Shown: in pieces, positions 10,827 through 23,430 of the stretch
Numbering within the stretch: position 1 is the first letter of the stretch
Layout of the letters: each line of letters starts with the position of its first letter
NCBI RefSeq assembly: GCF_910592395.1
Contig: NC_088309.1
Coordinates: forward strand, 15,130,599-15,194,598
Reading direction: 5' to 3'
Source: Lineus longissimus
Taxonomy: Eukaryota; Nemertea; Pilidiophora; Heteronemertea; Lineidae
Length of the DNA: 64,000 bases
Translations under genes and position numbers: made by a program
The notes under the pieces: generated by a model
Told to the model about the DNA's origin: nothing
Seen by the model: only the letters and a program-made list of their open reading frames with translations
The model's database searches: none

Positions 10827-13800
10827 TTACACGTACTCAATGCCAATGTCATCACAATCCTCCTCCTCAGAGCTAGACGCATCCTCCTCCGAATTTGATT
10901 CTTCACCACCAGGTTGCACCTCCCCTTCCTCAAAATCCACCACGATCTCTATGTCAGTGTCTATACATTCAAATACATCTGTTGCTTCTAGGAGAAGGTC
11001 TGTGTAGAATTCCTTTGATTCCAGCAGCAACATCACCAATCCATGGTTTTCTTAAATAGAAGGAGAGCTGGAGATTAAAATTCTGAAGTCATCAACAAAG
11101 GTAATGCACATACATCTGCAAACCAATAGTTTATGTCTGTCCAGTTAGATTAATGAAAGGCATTCGGTTTGAATTAATTCAAAGCAAGGCGTAGTACATT
11201 TGTATTAGTAAACTGAACCTGAGCTGGGAAAGAACGAAGTTGCAATCAGATCCTGATCTGCATCCACAGCCCAGGTTAATTCAGAGGTAGTGCCACAGCA
11301 AGACAAGTACATGTATGCATCAACCACCACAATGTTGGGTAAAAATAATTGCATGGCCACTACCTTGGTTTTTGATGGCCTCATTGTTCACGGTGTTGAT
11401 TCTGTCTTCCAAGGTGTTGATTTTTTTCTTGAAGAAAAGAACAGTTGATACCATCTCTTGAATGAGCACAGGCAATTCCTCGATGTACCTGGTCACGTGT
11501 TCATGTATATCAACTATTTTCTTCTTCAAAGCAAATATTTCTCCCTTGTTCCCTGAATTGAAGAAACAAATATTAGGACTACAGGCTAAAAGTTTTTTGC
11601 TCCATCCCTCCTACATGTACATACGAAACTCTGGTAAAAATACATGCTGGATATGTCAGAAATGTGACTATAAGATTGAGGCGCAACTTAACATTTTACT
11701 TGCAACCAATGCTACATTGCCACCAAATTGTGTTAAATGTAGAAGGTAGAATGTACTTTACATCACTTAAAGACCAATGTACCAGTAAGTCTAGAACAAA
11801 ATGCCGACCCAGGCTTTAAACCTCAAATTGCTTGATAAACAACAGCTGGATCAATTTCTCTGAACAATCGAAAATGACTGCAGGACATTACCACTTGGAG
11901 TTATTTGTGTCCTGGACTTTGTGTTACATGTACTAAGTGAAGTTCGTGGGTAAATGAATATGAAGTCAATGCCAACCTGCAGGATTATGCCAAGGCAACA
12001 AATAGTCCTCTTGCGTGACTTCGTCAAAGAAACATGACAGCAGACTAACACAATGCTGAAGTTGCTTTCTCTCCTTTTCAAGACACTTTCGTAGAGAAGC
12101 CCGACTCTTTGAAGCATCTGAAATGAAAATGATAAACTTTTAAACTGATCGATATAGCAGTGAACTCGACATGCATCGTAACTGCACAAACTGCTAATAT
12201 GAAGAAAGCCCCTTTAATACTGTCGTGTTAATTTCTCTCTTTCAAATCATGTCATGTTATTTAAACCAATGAACTTTATAAGAATCTAAAAAGAAAGAAC
12301 GTGTGTATATAATTAAATTGAAAAACTCCCGAAGATAGGGCGAAGATAGGGCAGAAGGCTGGAAAACCTGGTCAACAAACTGGAGCTGAAGATAGAAGCT
12401 GCAAGAACACCACGGTTTTCCCTTGTGCCATGGTCAACCCAGACTCTGAATCACATTCTAGAGAACAAATTGTGTTTTGATTAAATAGCTGTGTTCCTTC
12501 AGTTATTTTTAGTGCCTGTTACATGTACACTTTGAAAACAAATTTATCTCCTACAAATATGTCATACCTGATAACAGCTGACGACGCACATGAGACACAA
12601 ACTGCACATGATGAACTACCGGGTATGTTTTCCCATTTTCCTAAGTATTGACCTCAATACTGGCTCCTGCACCTCCTCCCAACTCTCCTCTTGTCTTTGC
12701 TTCCGGTCAGCATGCGCAACAAAATGCCTTTTCTTCCATTCAGATTCAGTGCTTGGCACTTCAGTACTATTGGAAGCCCGAATCCCATTCAGAAGCTCCA
12801 TAAGTTCAGCTCTCACTGTAAATTAAAAGTGCATTGATAAATACTACCGGGAAAGAAAAAAAAAGTTCCTAAGTGTTGATTCGAAAATACCATTATTTGC
12901 CTTAATCAGCAGCCAGTGTTGCCCAATTAACCTTTAAAAAAGAATAAATCATTTGCAAACTATAACCTGACTTGTGATCAACACAAAATTCAAAATTTAG
13001 ATGAATCAGTTCACGTCGTTTGACCTCTGCAGCCGTAAAAAGTATGGTAGGTCAAATCGGAAACTTACTCCTTATAAAATACACAACTTGATTTGTGTCT
13101 TGGAATAGAGCCAACTAGCTGATGAATAAAAAGACCTTAAAAAGACAAATCACAAACCTTGCTGGAACACTTGAAAATCGAAAGGTGCATCGATTTCTAC
13201 TTCATGATTACTTGGTTGCAATTCCTCAGGAAAGTCCTTTAGTTTCTCTGGAAAAACAAGCAATTTTGAAATTACGGCCAAATGCAGATTACGCCAGAAA
13301 AGATGCAATTTCTTCCATGGAATTTCTTACATAAAAAGGGTGGAAAAGACTAATTTTTCTGGTTTGATTTTAAAGATTGGTGAGAAATTTTAAAGAGGTA
13401 TAGCAGTGATAGGGTTGGATTTGTAGGCATAAACCATTTGTCCAGAACATGAAATTATCAGTTAATTGCACGAATGTAAGCCTAGTCTAGCAGCAATATT
13501 TTTCCATGTATAAAGCCTAATTGAATATTGATGGCTCAGACGAGGTGAAGGCATTTGTCAACCAAAAACAATCTACCTGTCGTTGAGGTTTTCTTCCCTT
13601 TTCTTTCTCTTCTGGGAACTGATGGACCATCTATAGCACCATTGATGTCCCTGGATGGAGCTTTCACATATGGTTTTTAAGTTCTTTTTAGGATAGGTTT
13701 TCCTCTTTCTCCTGCGATAGGAGGCAGCCAACTCTTTGATTCGTGCATAATGCCCTGCATTCTCACAAGAAGGATTGTCATCATTACCATTGGATGATGC

Positions 13801-15078
13801 TGAAAAACAAACACATAAAGTGACAAATACTAATAGTCAAAACTATGACTTAGCCTAGACAAAATACAGCCTCCATGCAGTCTACACTCGATCTATGATT
13901 TTAACGAACACGAGGCTTTAGAAGGCCTTAAGACAACTTCAGACAATGCCAATAGTTAAAGGGGAGGCGCCTGATTGGCCACATCCTTGCCAATGAACCT
14001 ACATGTGGTGGCAAAACAGGAAGACACAAGGTTGGCCTCGGGATGAGCAGAGCCTAATCAACGATAGCCCATTTGAATACTCTCGATGTTCTACGCTCCA
14101 ATCCGCCATTGAGTCGAGTATCTGCGCCAATCAAGGTAGGGAATTCCTGCACAACGAGTTTAAGCTTACTACTATGCAGATACGGTCTATCGCAGTGCTA
14201 TTTTTAGGAATGTCTAACGTCAGGGCTGTAGCCGGGGGGGGGGGGATCAGGGGGGTTCGAACCAACCCCAGCTTGAGAAAAGGATCCGCTGAGGGCAGTC
14301 AAAAATACTTTTCTACTGAGTTTTGTAACACCATGATTCTATCCAAATGGGCCATTGTACGATAGAGTGACAGGCCTTTCAATTACGTGGAGACCTCTAC
14401 ACCCTGTATTTTTTTATCCTATTTTGGGGGACATGTTTTTTTGCTTTTTGGCTTAATTTGGAGACATTTCATCACGCCAATTTGCCTGAACAGCGATGTC
14501 ATAAATCAAAGTTAGTGACTGATATCACCACATACACCAGATAAATCATAATTTTAGGGGAAAACTTTAAAATGAGGCCATTTGGATGAGATTTGGTTAT
14601 GTTAGGGGTCAAAAAACGCTTCAGGGGGGTCATATTTAAAAAAAAAAGAAAAAAAACCACCTAATTTGGGGACATCCTGTACGGTAACGGTGTAGGAATC
14701 ATGTAATTGAGAGGCCTGAGTGACCTTATACAGTCATTCGTAACTGGGAGTGCTGACCTGCCAGATTTCGGTCTCATGTTCACGGGCTTAGCACTAGGCC
14801 TACCATTACATCAATGTGATACTGATATGTCAATGATTGATGACAAATAATGATGAAGATGTCCACGCATCGAGCATTTACATACATTTACGGCAGCAGC
14901 ATGGGGATGCATCTCATTTATCAATACAGGTGGTAGGCCTAGCTTGGCACGTGCCCTGCTGGGCCTGGGCCGGGGCTGGGCGACGGCCATGCTTTTTTCT
15001 CAGATCGATTTAGGACATAGGTGACAAAAAAACAACACCTTTGGCGACCATCTGGCTATACTTACCACCAAATTCCAT
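10827..15078 (-). CDS. Seven-exon gene for an unrecognised protein of about 375 residues
   Basis: Exons, read 5' to 3' on the minus strand, are 15078-15066 (ATG in GACCATGG, encoding MEFG), 13799-13577, 13247-13158, 12815-12568, 12117-11977, 11552-11364 and 11050-10827 (TAA). Each internal boundary has AG/GT sites, for example GTAAGT after exon 1 and TTTTTCAG before exon 2. Every one of the six introns is phase 1, and the joined frame stays open apart from two single-base indels in A runs (exon 2 near 13,674-13,678; exon 4 near 12,628-12,639). Exon 2 is strongly basic (SYRRRKRKTYPKK). Exons 4-6 look helical or coiled-coil (LEKERKQLQ; LKKKIVDIHEHVTRYIEEL). Exon 7 ends in an acidic tail (NSEEDASSSEEEDCDD). 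A nuclear or chromatin role would fit but is a guess; I recognise no family. The two indels could be assembly errors or mean a young pseudogene. Confidence 0.6.
14364..14724. mobile_element. Inverted-repeat element (MITE-like) in intron 1 of the seven-exon gene
   Basis: The ends AGAGTGACAGGCCTTTCAAT and ATTGAGAGGCCTGAGTGACC are imperfect reverse complements over about 40 bp, ending near CTACACC and GGTGTAG. The interior is T- and A-rich with no coding frame. Confidence 0.6.
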
Positions 15079-16414
15079 GGTCATGATATTTGATGCGGTC
15101 CTAACTATGACATGGTCTACGTTTCATAGCCTACCGGTACTTCAAACCGTAAATAGCAATGGAATTGAGCAAAACTGAAATACTACAACACCATCCGATA
15201 AATCGAATGTCGCACGTTCTGTATCCCGCGAGATCTCGAAACTACTGCGCACAGGCGCGAGAAATTATATAATAGCTCAATTGCCCCCTACCCCTTCAAT
15301 TCAGCTCAGGCCCCTCGACTGACTACCTCCATCCCCCCCCCCCCCCAAATGTAAAATGATATCGTTTTTAGATTTGCTGTCGGTGTAGTTGGGGTTTGTT
15401 TGTCAGTCAAGGGGGCAACCGAACGGGGGGGGGGGGGGGTCTCTAAGTTTCACGTGCCTGTGCTGCTATTTTAGTAGCGGCAGAGGCAGTGGCTAAAAAA
15501 GTAGCACGAGAAACGAGGATGAGCTGATATAGTTCCCCAGTAAAATGGGTTGCCGCAAATATTGACAACTTTAAAACTGTCGAAAACTTGCGTAAAGATT
15601 AATCAGAATAATTGAAGAGTCATGAAACTATATGATTACTACAAACCTAATGCAAATCTAAAACATTTATAGGGGCTGGTTTTGCGAATAGATGGATACC
15701 TTTGTTTACAAAATGACGTCACTCTGACGTCACGCATACCTTAAAAGATACTTCGTTGCTATAATAGTTCATCATTATCCCACTGTAGCGCAATGTCTGT
15801 TTAGTTCCACCCCTAGCTGAAAGGTGGGGCAGCCTGATTTGGATCGTGGGATATGTACGTTATAAGCCACTAATACCAATCGTAGATATACCACTATTGT
15901 TTGCGGAGAATGGGCAGTGATGTATGATGAAAAACTCAAGATTTAATTTGATTGCTTATTCACATATATTTACAACAACATTCACAATACATCAATGATC
16001 TAGAAAACAATGACAAGGCCAGAAGCAAAGACAGGAATATACCACCAGAGATTCACAATGCTAATGCCCGCTATAACACACTGATTGAATGTTAAAACTA
16101 GTCTGGTATTTGTCATAGGGATAAAAAGATAAATACTGGTACATAACAAATCATACAATATGTAGGCAACGAAATGATAAAACTGTCACTACATAATATT
16201 AGTCGGTGCCCAAATAAATAAATGTATCTACATTTTCACTCAGTGCCCGGTAAAAATGAGTTGACTGAGCAATAAAGTTTGTCGGCATGGAGAACTGTGC
16301 GAAGGTCAGAAACAATGAAGTCCCTTAAGATAAGGGGTTGCAGGGGATGTCGAAGGGTCCATCCGCATGAAAGATCCCAAACACCCCATGAGCCAAGATT
16401 AATGGAGTCGAGGT
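15079..16414. other. Upstream of the seven-exon gene; no other gene seen
   Basis: Contains a 14-C run (about 15,333-15,346) and a 15-G run (about 15,425-15,439). The region just above 15,078 should include the promoter of the minus-strand gene, but no core element is convincing. Confidence 0.35.
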
Positions 16415-16496
16415 TAAGAAGTACTACAATAAACACTAATGCTAACTTTATGGACGTCAATAAAGTTAGCCTTAGCATTTATCGTAGGACTTCTTA
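16415..16496. repeat. Imperfect hairpin, 82 bp
   Basis: TAAGAAGTACTAC..CTAACTTTAT pairs with AATAAAGTTAGCC..GTAGGACTTCTTA, with arms of about 37 bp around a short GGACGTC centre. Confidence 0.6.
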
Positions 16497-17128
16497 CCCT
16501 CTCTAATATAAATAGGAGTAAAGTTACTGAAATACTCTGAAATAGAGCAAGGGAATGGCGGGAGAAATATACCATTCTGGATACATACAATGTTGATGTT
16601 AAAACACTACATTTTGTACCAAACATACATGTCCATCACAATCACAGACTGAACAAATGCTTAAAGCAATTTTGACACATCCTTTCATTATTGTTAGCAG
16701 AACATTCTTAGCAACTTTCTAAAACCTTCTTGCACGTTCGCTCACTCTTTTTTAAATTGTCTGGTTTGACAGAAGTTTCGCAGAGCATGATTGGAATACA
16801 GCAATTTCATTTGTAGTTCAGAATCTCTCACACAAGCACATTGTCCGAATTTCTTCTTCAGTAAGGAACCAAGAGATAGAAATGAGACGGTAAATATTAG
16901 CCATACGGTTGAACAATTCTAAGTACCTGTCATGTACCTCAGTGAAACCATGCCTCAAAAGAACACCAACCAAACCGTGAGGTCTTTCAATTATTTTACG
17001 ACAATGGTTACCAATAAATGCATTGCTATGATATGCTTGTTTGTAAACAAGCTACTCTTTTTCAAGCACAATGTTCAGTTCAAGTTGAAGGGAGCCCTGG
17101 TGCTTCTTGACCTCAGCATAAACTGTAT
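16497..17128. other. No gene recognised
   Basis: AT-rich, only short open frames, nothing assignable. Confidence 0.4.
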
Positions 17129-17401
17129 CTAACCTACCATGCAGACTAGCATGCTGTTTTCTACCTTTTGTAACACTGCTTTTGATTCTTTTAGCGACTC
17201 TTTGTGAACATCAACTAATTTATCTTTCGTACGAACACCTATGCAAAGGTAGCACTTGTATTCATCCGCATTATCAACATTGGAATCAAAACTTTTTGCT
17301 TTTTTACCGGCACATTTTGAATGAACACAACGATGACAGAAATCACACTGAAATAACGTAATTTTTTTGCAGTTTCTATATCTATGACATCTCCCGGTCA
17401 A
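17129..17401 (-). pseudogene. Fragment of a cysteine-rich (PHD-like) zinc-binding protein
   Basis: The minus-strand frame has a Cys/His pattern like the second half of a PHD finger: a C near RNCKK, CDFCHRCVHSKC, then YKCYLC after about 20 residues, followed by a Lys-rich helical stretch (KESLKESKAVLQKVE). PHD-type fingers of this sort are frequent in retrotransposon proteins of marine invertebrates as well as in host chromatin proteins. The frame is short, and its 5' side lies directly against the inverted-repeat element that begins at 17,412, so it looks truncated by an insertion. Confidence 0.4.
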
Positions 17402-17411
17402 GAATTCGTCG

Positions 17412-18297
17412 GGTGCCGGGCTGCGAAATTTTTTTTTGCGATCAGGTTACGGACACTTTCTGTTCCTCATTTGCATAATGATAATTTATCACTCTCCGAA
17501 GCAGAGTTTAGGCCTACTGACCTATATCATATTCACAGTGATTTTGTCTATCGACTTCATCCAAGGTCTCTTTTTATACATCAGTATAGCGCCTGTATTT
17601 TGGGAGACTAAGCTAAATCATTTATCAACCAAAACCTCACAATATTGTTGCTTGTGTGGAAATAAATGGTGAGCTCCAGGTTGGAGGTGTAGACACATGG
17701 TCCATGAACCCTCTGTACAATCCGTTTAGACTAGAAATTGTAAGTTTATGTCTCTTGATGCATTTTATGGTCTCGATGTCAGTCTGAATGTTAATTTACC
17801 AATCAAGAAGCTCTTTCCTTGTATGTATGTTGATGGTTGTTCTCACATGTCTTAATAAATGTTGAGAATAGAAAAGGTATTATATTATTTCTTAAATAAA
17901 CTGGATTGATGCTTGAAAAAGGAAAAATATTCTACCACAGAAGACAATTAAATACTAAGTAACCATGGTAACCCCTCTCCTGATTGTTAAATTTTAAACT
18001 CCCCACCCCAACAAGTTTATATAAGATGTCATCACTGACCACATACCAGAAAACTTGGTAGACGACGATAATCACGATTGCAATATTAGTTATGACTCAA
18101 CCGAAAACAATTGATGAACATTCTTTGAGAACACCCTGTATATCACGGAAGAGAGCTCAACATTTCGTAAACAGCGCCACGTGGTTGCAAAATGACGTGG
18201 TCAAAGACAGATCATTTTGATTGGCTGTATGCAAATGAGGAACAGAAAGTGTCCGTAACCTTGTTGCAGAAAAAAATTCGCTGCCGGGCTGGCACCC
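17412..18297. mobile_element. Inverted-repeat DNA element, about 886 bp
   Basis: The left end (GGGTGCCGGGCTGCGAAATT, on to CTTTCTGTTCCTCATTTGCAT near 17,480) is reverse complementary to the right end (ATGCAAATGAGGAACAGAAA near 18,228, on to GCCGGGCTGGCACCC at 18,297). The terminal repeats are about 75 bp. The interior has no recognisable transposase. No target duplication is seen. Confidence 0.65.
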
Positions 18298-21200
18298 TTG
18301 TGCAATTTAAGATATCTTCGTTACCATGGCAACCACTTACAAAAAACGTGTATTTTTGTCAATCGCATTTTTTCCCGACATAGAAGTCGCATTTACACAA
18401 TTAAAACAATTGAACATATGTAAATCAACACCGGCTACCATTTTAGTGCAATAAAAAATGGTTAATGGTAAGGTCATTGTGCAAAATGCACTTTTTTGAA
18501 CGTTTTTTTTCAAAACAACAATAATTGTTTTCTCTTGCTAATTACTGGCATGCTTTCTTATAATGATGGGTTTATTTTCCTATATGTTTTATCCGTAGAT
18601 AATGACTTTTAAAATGACGTATCATGCATAACTGGCAAATGAACACTTCTCGCGCAAAGATGATATGAGGTTGACATCTAGCCTTATTTAAAAAGGAAAG
18701 GTCAGTGTCACGATCTCAAATAAGCAAACTTTCTCTTGTCTTTGTAGTGTCACGATTGATTGATACGTTGTAGACAGGCGTGATTTCAGGCTGGGACTTT
18801 AATACACCAATTATTTTTTCAGGTTCTCTTGGCTATCGATCAAGGAGTAGTGTTCGCAAAACCAACCTTACGCGCGTTTCTTGTTGATGATGGAAGGGCT
18901 ACATGACAGGGTACGTATTATTTGCAATAGCTATACTATGGTCAAAATATTTCTTCGTGGATTTCTAATGGTAAAAATAGGAATAACTGTAATATATATT
19001 TCGGGTCTACTAAATAAATGATGTCTTCAAGTGACCTTTGTATTATTTCTTTTCAGCGTCCCTAAAGACAAACGAAGTTTAAGAAAATATTGTATGCTGC
19101 GACAAGGTCGATGACAAGAATACTAGTATAAATTCATATTAGGTAATTACTATTACTAAGCCCCCCTTTAGGAGGGGCTCTTAAGATACACGTGTGTACG
19201 GGAGTACATAATGCAAATGAATGATGAGAAATAAAGAGAGTAACTATTGTATATCCTACAAACAATTTTTTTTGGTATTTTTCTGAATTAACTCCGTTGA
19301 GTTTACCGATTTCTCCGCGATCTTCCGGTAGTGGTTGCTATCCCATTGGTTGAAATTAATTTAAATTAATTTAAATCTTCATGGGAATTCGCTACATCAT
19401 ATGCCTAAGAAATTGGCCAATTATATTAATATTTTTATTAGAGAAATATCCGTCCTAAATAATGACAGAAAAGGGCGGTTTATTTCAATTTTGTGTCGAC
19501 ATGGTCGAGGTCACGTGACGTCATAAACAAAACAATCGCACACACCCGTCCAAAAAAGGCACTTTAAGAAAAACAAATACGTTTTTCCTGCTTAAAACCA
19601 CACTGACGACTAAGTCATATTGGTCTACTGCCCAAATCTGATGTATCAAAATGAATCACAAACTAGAACTAGCTCTATTTAGCAAAAGTTGCGTGAAAAA
19701 TTCGGGTGAGCGACATACTGCACCCTAGCGGCCAATAATTAAACTACTTTCAGCCGTCTGCTCCGGTCTCGTTAGGGAGTTTTTCCCAAATGTACGCGAT
19801 GATGACGTGCCCCATTAACAGGACGTAACATCTATTTTAAAATGCGTTTCCAAAGTGAATGCATGAGGACAACCCATTTATTTGTGTCGTATATCACTGG
19901 AAACGCCCGATTCCCGTGAATAAGGACAATCACAATGTATTACATTACCAAAACAAAAATGTGTCGGAAGGAACTATGGATGGTCCCAACATGGGGGGTT
20001 TGGGGGTAAAAACGTTACGCTATCGTAGGGGGGTTCGGGGGTGCTCCCCCGACCTAAAGGGGGGCTCACCAAGTCCTTGACTTTACATATTAGCATAATA
20101 CCCGTGGCGCGGGTTGTTTTAGGGTGTTGGCTTACTGTGGGGTTGGGGCAATTTGGGTGAAATGAAATGATATGTCTGGGGGTTGTGATGTTGTCTTGAT
20201 TTTGATGATTGGGACAATCTGGGTGATATGGGTTGATTGGACTGAGGGGTTGTGACCGGAAAAATCAAACTCCACTCCATTTTGACGAACTATTTCGCGA
20301 ATGGTGAAGAGGCAATGGTGTGAAGTTACGAACTTAGTACAACAAATGCCGCGAGCATAGTGGGTGGCAGCACCAGACGGAGGAAGTAGTTCGCCTAGGG
20401 TTTTTTCGACACCCTCCGCACGGACTCCACTCGTTCCGGAACATTCACTTACTTGTTAATCTGCAGTGATTAGCCTGTTTTTATTGCAGTAAAGAAATGT
20501 TAATCGGGATTTTATATCATATTTTATATTTGCCCCGGGTATTCATATAGGGAGCTGTGCGCTACTTTGCGCCCAGTGCTTGGGTCGGGTGAGGCGATTT
20601 TGTTATTATGTGACGTGTATCACGTCATGAATTCCCATAAGGTACTTCGAAAAATTAAGAGCGATTAATAACAACGTAAGGTGAAAGAGTACGACCCAAA
20701 AATAAAGGGGGAAAATTGCGGAGATGAATGCTTTAAACATATAGTGGCCCCAATACTTTCCCGGCTTATTTTTGTATAATCCCACACTTTTGATTTAATA
20801 GATGGCCCCATATGCAAATCAGACCTGCTGAAATGGCCCCTTATGTTAATGAGTATGCCCATATATAGAAAGAACAAAAAATGCTATTTCTCCGAGATCG
20901 CTGCAAAGTTTACCTATTTAACCCGGCGAGGACCATCTCCATATCAACCACGACTTTCAGGAAAAGTTTCGATCTGAACTGACGGAGGAGATGTGTGACC
21001 AACTATTTCAGCTCTCCGTCCATTATAGTAGTGATTACATTACTCTTTATTTGTAGCACTAATACTGAAAATCTGACAGGTCTTTTAAGACTTAACTTGC
21101 ACACATTTAAAACAGCATCTCTATATTAAAAGTGCGCCCAACACTGTTAACACATAAAGGGAACATGACTAAATTAAAACATTCTGCTGTTGAAGTAAAG

Positions 21201-21329
21201 ACAGTGGGAGAGGAGAATTCCAGATCCTGAGTTAAAGTAGTTTAGTCAGGGTTGAGTTGTTAGGATCGATGAACATGGATGACGTTCATTCTATCAGTTA
21301 CACTACATGTATGCTTTGGTTTTCAGGTA
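18298..21329. other. About 3 kb with no gene recognised
   Basis: Holds an AT-rich patch (about 19,355-19,380) and a G-rich/C-rich patch (about 19,990-20,070). No exon set, domain or RNA gene is supported. Confidence 0.45.
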
Positions 21330-21339
21330 GAACTACAAT

Positions 21340-22069
21340 GGTTGTATGTAAACACTGAAACGTTTCAAAAGAAGCAGGTCAAACGAAACGAGTCAAAAAT
21401 AAAAATATGGCACAAAAATGAATATTACTGAATAATTATACTCATGATATGTTATAATGATTACAATAATTCTGTTTGCGTACTTTGATAGTCTGGATCG
21501 ATTTTTATGCGATGAATTTGGTAAATTGTTTGCAACACGGCGACCCGCCTTGGCATTCCACATTTTCAGCACAAAAGGTAAATCGGCCTCGTCCCCGTGC
21601 CAATCTCCAAACGCAGAGTTAATATTCAAAATATTATCTCTGCCCGAATTGGCTTCCATGTTGGCGAATCACTGTACATTCTGATCTGCTGATGCTCCGT
21701 GTCTGAGTGCTACGTTCGAAATAGTTCAATGCAAAATTGGATGTTCAATTCAACGTGTTCCAATAAATCGTCGTTATGGTCGTTAAAGTATACGATAGCG
21801 CTAAATATTGGGGTAGGGTACGAGGTTACATGGGGAAATACCGGTTTATCTAAATTGTGAAAGAGCTGAACGGACTGTGGTAAATCTTTTTATAATTAAT
21901 CGCTTTCTGTTTGAATTTCTGTGGCTTTTATGCGGTAAAAATACAAAACAGAGCCTTTGAAAAACGACACATCCACATAGTGCATTTTCAATTTCACGTT
22001 TTGACCATTTATTTGACTCGTTTCGTTTGACCTGTTTCTTTTGAAACGTTTCAGTCTTTACATACTACC
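21340..22069. mobile_element. Mutator-like (MULE-type) non-autonomous element with 10-bp target duplication
   Basis: Terminal repeats of about 60 bp begin GGTTGTATGTAAACACTGAA on the left; the right end reads as GGTAGTATGTAAAGACTGAA on the other strand. The element is flanked by GAACTACAAT at 21,330-21,339 and again at 22,070-22,079, a perfect 10-bp duplication. Long terminal repeats with 9-11 bp duplications are typical of Mutator-like elements. The 730-bp interior has no recognisable transposase; one minus-strand frame (21,659-21,393) is open but unassigned. Confidence 0.75.
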
Positions 22070-22088
22070 GAACTACAATACATGAATA

Positions 22089-23380
22089 TGGACTTATGGT
22101 GTATTTTCTGTGGTAAGGATGGAAGGCGCACGGCGACCAGTGTAGCAGGACCTCAACGAATACGTACAATCATTGATGCTAGTAAGGATAGGTTGGATGA
22201 TTTCAAGAACGTATTGAGAAGCGATTTGAAGATGATGCCGGATTTGTTGTGAGATATCACAAGAACTGTGTTTGTTCGTATACATCACAGCAACACATCG
22301 GACGATCGGTTAAGCGGTCAAACTCCTGCCAACAAATGCATGAACCGACTGCAAAACGTATTAGACGCTCAGAAATAAACTAATTTGATTTCAAAGTACA
22401 TTGTTTGATATGCGGTGAGATTTGTTTGGACCTAGATCCAAAACACCCTGACCGCTGGCGGAGGGTCGTTTTCTGTGGCAACTCAGTCAAGGACACAATT
22501 CTCGATGTATGTGCATCACGACAGACCGATTTTGCACACCAGGTGAGGGCGAGAGTGTTAGGTGCTACTGGCGATTTGCAAGCAGCTTACGGATGTTTCA
22601 TATGGATAGTTACAAGTCATTTAGTGCATCTCGCTCGGTGAAAGCATCGGCTTCAGCAACTGATTGTAAAACCCATTCTAATGATCTCAGTGATACAGAC
22701 GAAGCATTCACGCTTACGGTGAATTCAATTAATGCGGAGCCTTCCAGAGTATGGAACACAGTCGAGTTACATGAGATATATGTATCGCATGGTGGCAGCA
22801 ACGTTTCCCGTCGAACTTTGACATCAATGTTATCGGAATGGTTTGGCGAAGAACTTCTTTTCTTTTCGAGATCAGGTGTGGCTAGCTTGCTCGTTTTGCG
22901 AAATCAGGCATCAGGGCTGTTACGGCAAGTTGAGGAAGTGATGTCTATGTAGCCATTGATAGAGTTTCACTACAAATAATCAGAGAAGTATAGGATTTAA
23001 AAACTGACAGAAATTGCTATGATGCTAGTATAAATATCGACGCTGCCCTCGGTGTTGTGAGTGAGACTCTTCTAGCACTATTGTCAAAACTTTCATGCAG
23101 GCTTGATCGTAACCTGCCTGCTTCGCTCATTGGGAACATAGTAACAAATGCCATTTCCGGTAATTTCAATCTCTTCAAATAGCACTGGGCATTTTACTAA
23201 GCAGGAAAGGTGTGATCGAGCAATTGTTTGATTTTCGCGTATCATGCACATATGATGAGGTCTTGAGGTTTAAATCATCGGCTGCAGCAGCATGCAGCAG
23301 TGAGCGACCTGAATCACAGAGGCATTGGAGATGTTGACAACAGTCTTGTTCAGCTCGTGTCTGACAATTTCGATGTCAAC
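22089..23380 (+). pseudogene. Decayed coding remnant of a repeated invertebrate TE-like protein with paired zinc-binding modules
   Basis: Starts near the ATG at 22,089 with LWCIFCGKDG. After a frame change it continues VVRYHKNCVCSYTS, giving a C-x2-C...H-x3-C module. A second module follows (HCLICGEICLDL, DRWRRVVFCG, then a helix ending GATGDLQAA). Further blocks lie in shifted frames: RVWNTVELHEIYVSHGG, then LLALLSKLSCRLDRNLPASL, then ALGILLSRKGVIEQLFDF, then LVQLVSDNFDVN. At least three frameshifts and several stops break it. I recognise the block order from large, high-copy uncharacterised proteins in marine invertebrate genomes but cannot name the transposon class. Its 3' end runs into the piggyBac remnant. 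Confidence 0.55.
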
Positions 23381-23430
23381 AAATGCCGGTAACGGAGAGA
23401 ATACCTCTGAACCTCGGGCAACCATATCTT

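Noticed and set aside
12001-12117. Alternative open frame through exon 5 starting at its first ATG
   Set aside because: It does not join exon 6 in phase, and the other frame gives a continuous protein across three exons.
14240-14275. GGTTCGAACC word as a tRNA T-arm
   Set aside because: It is a short palindrome in a G-rich patch with no tRNA body.
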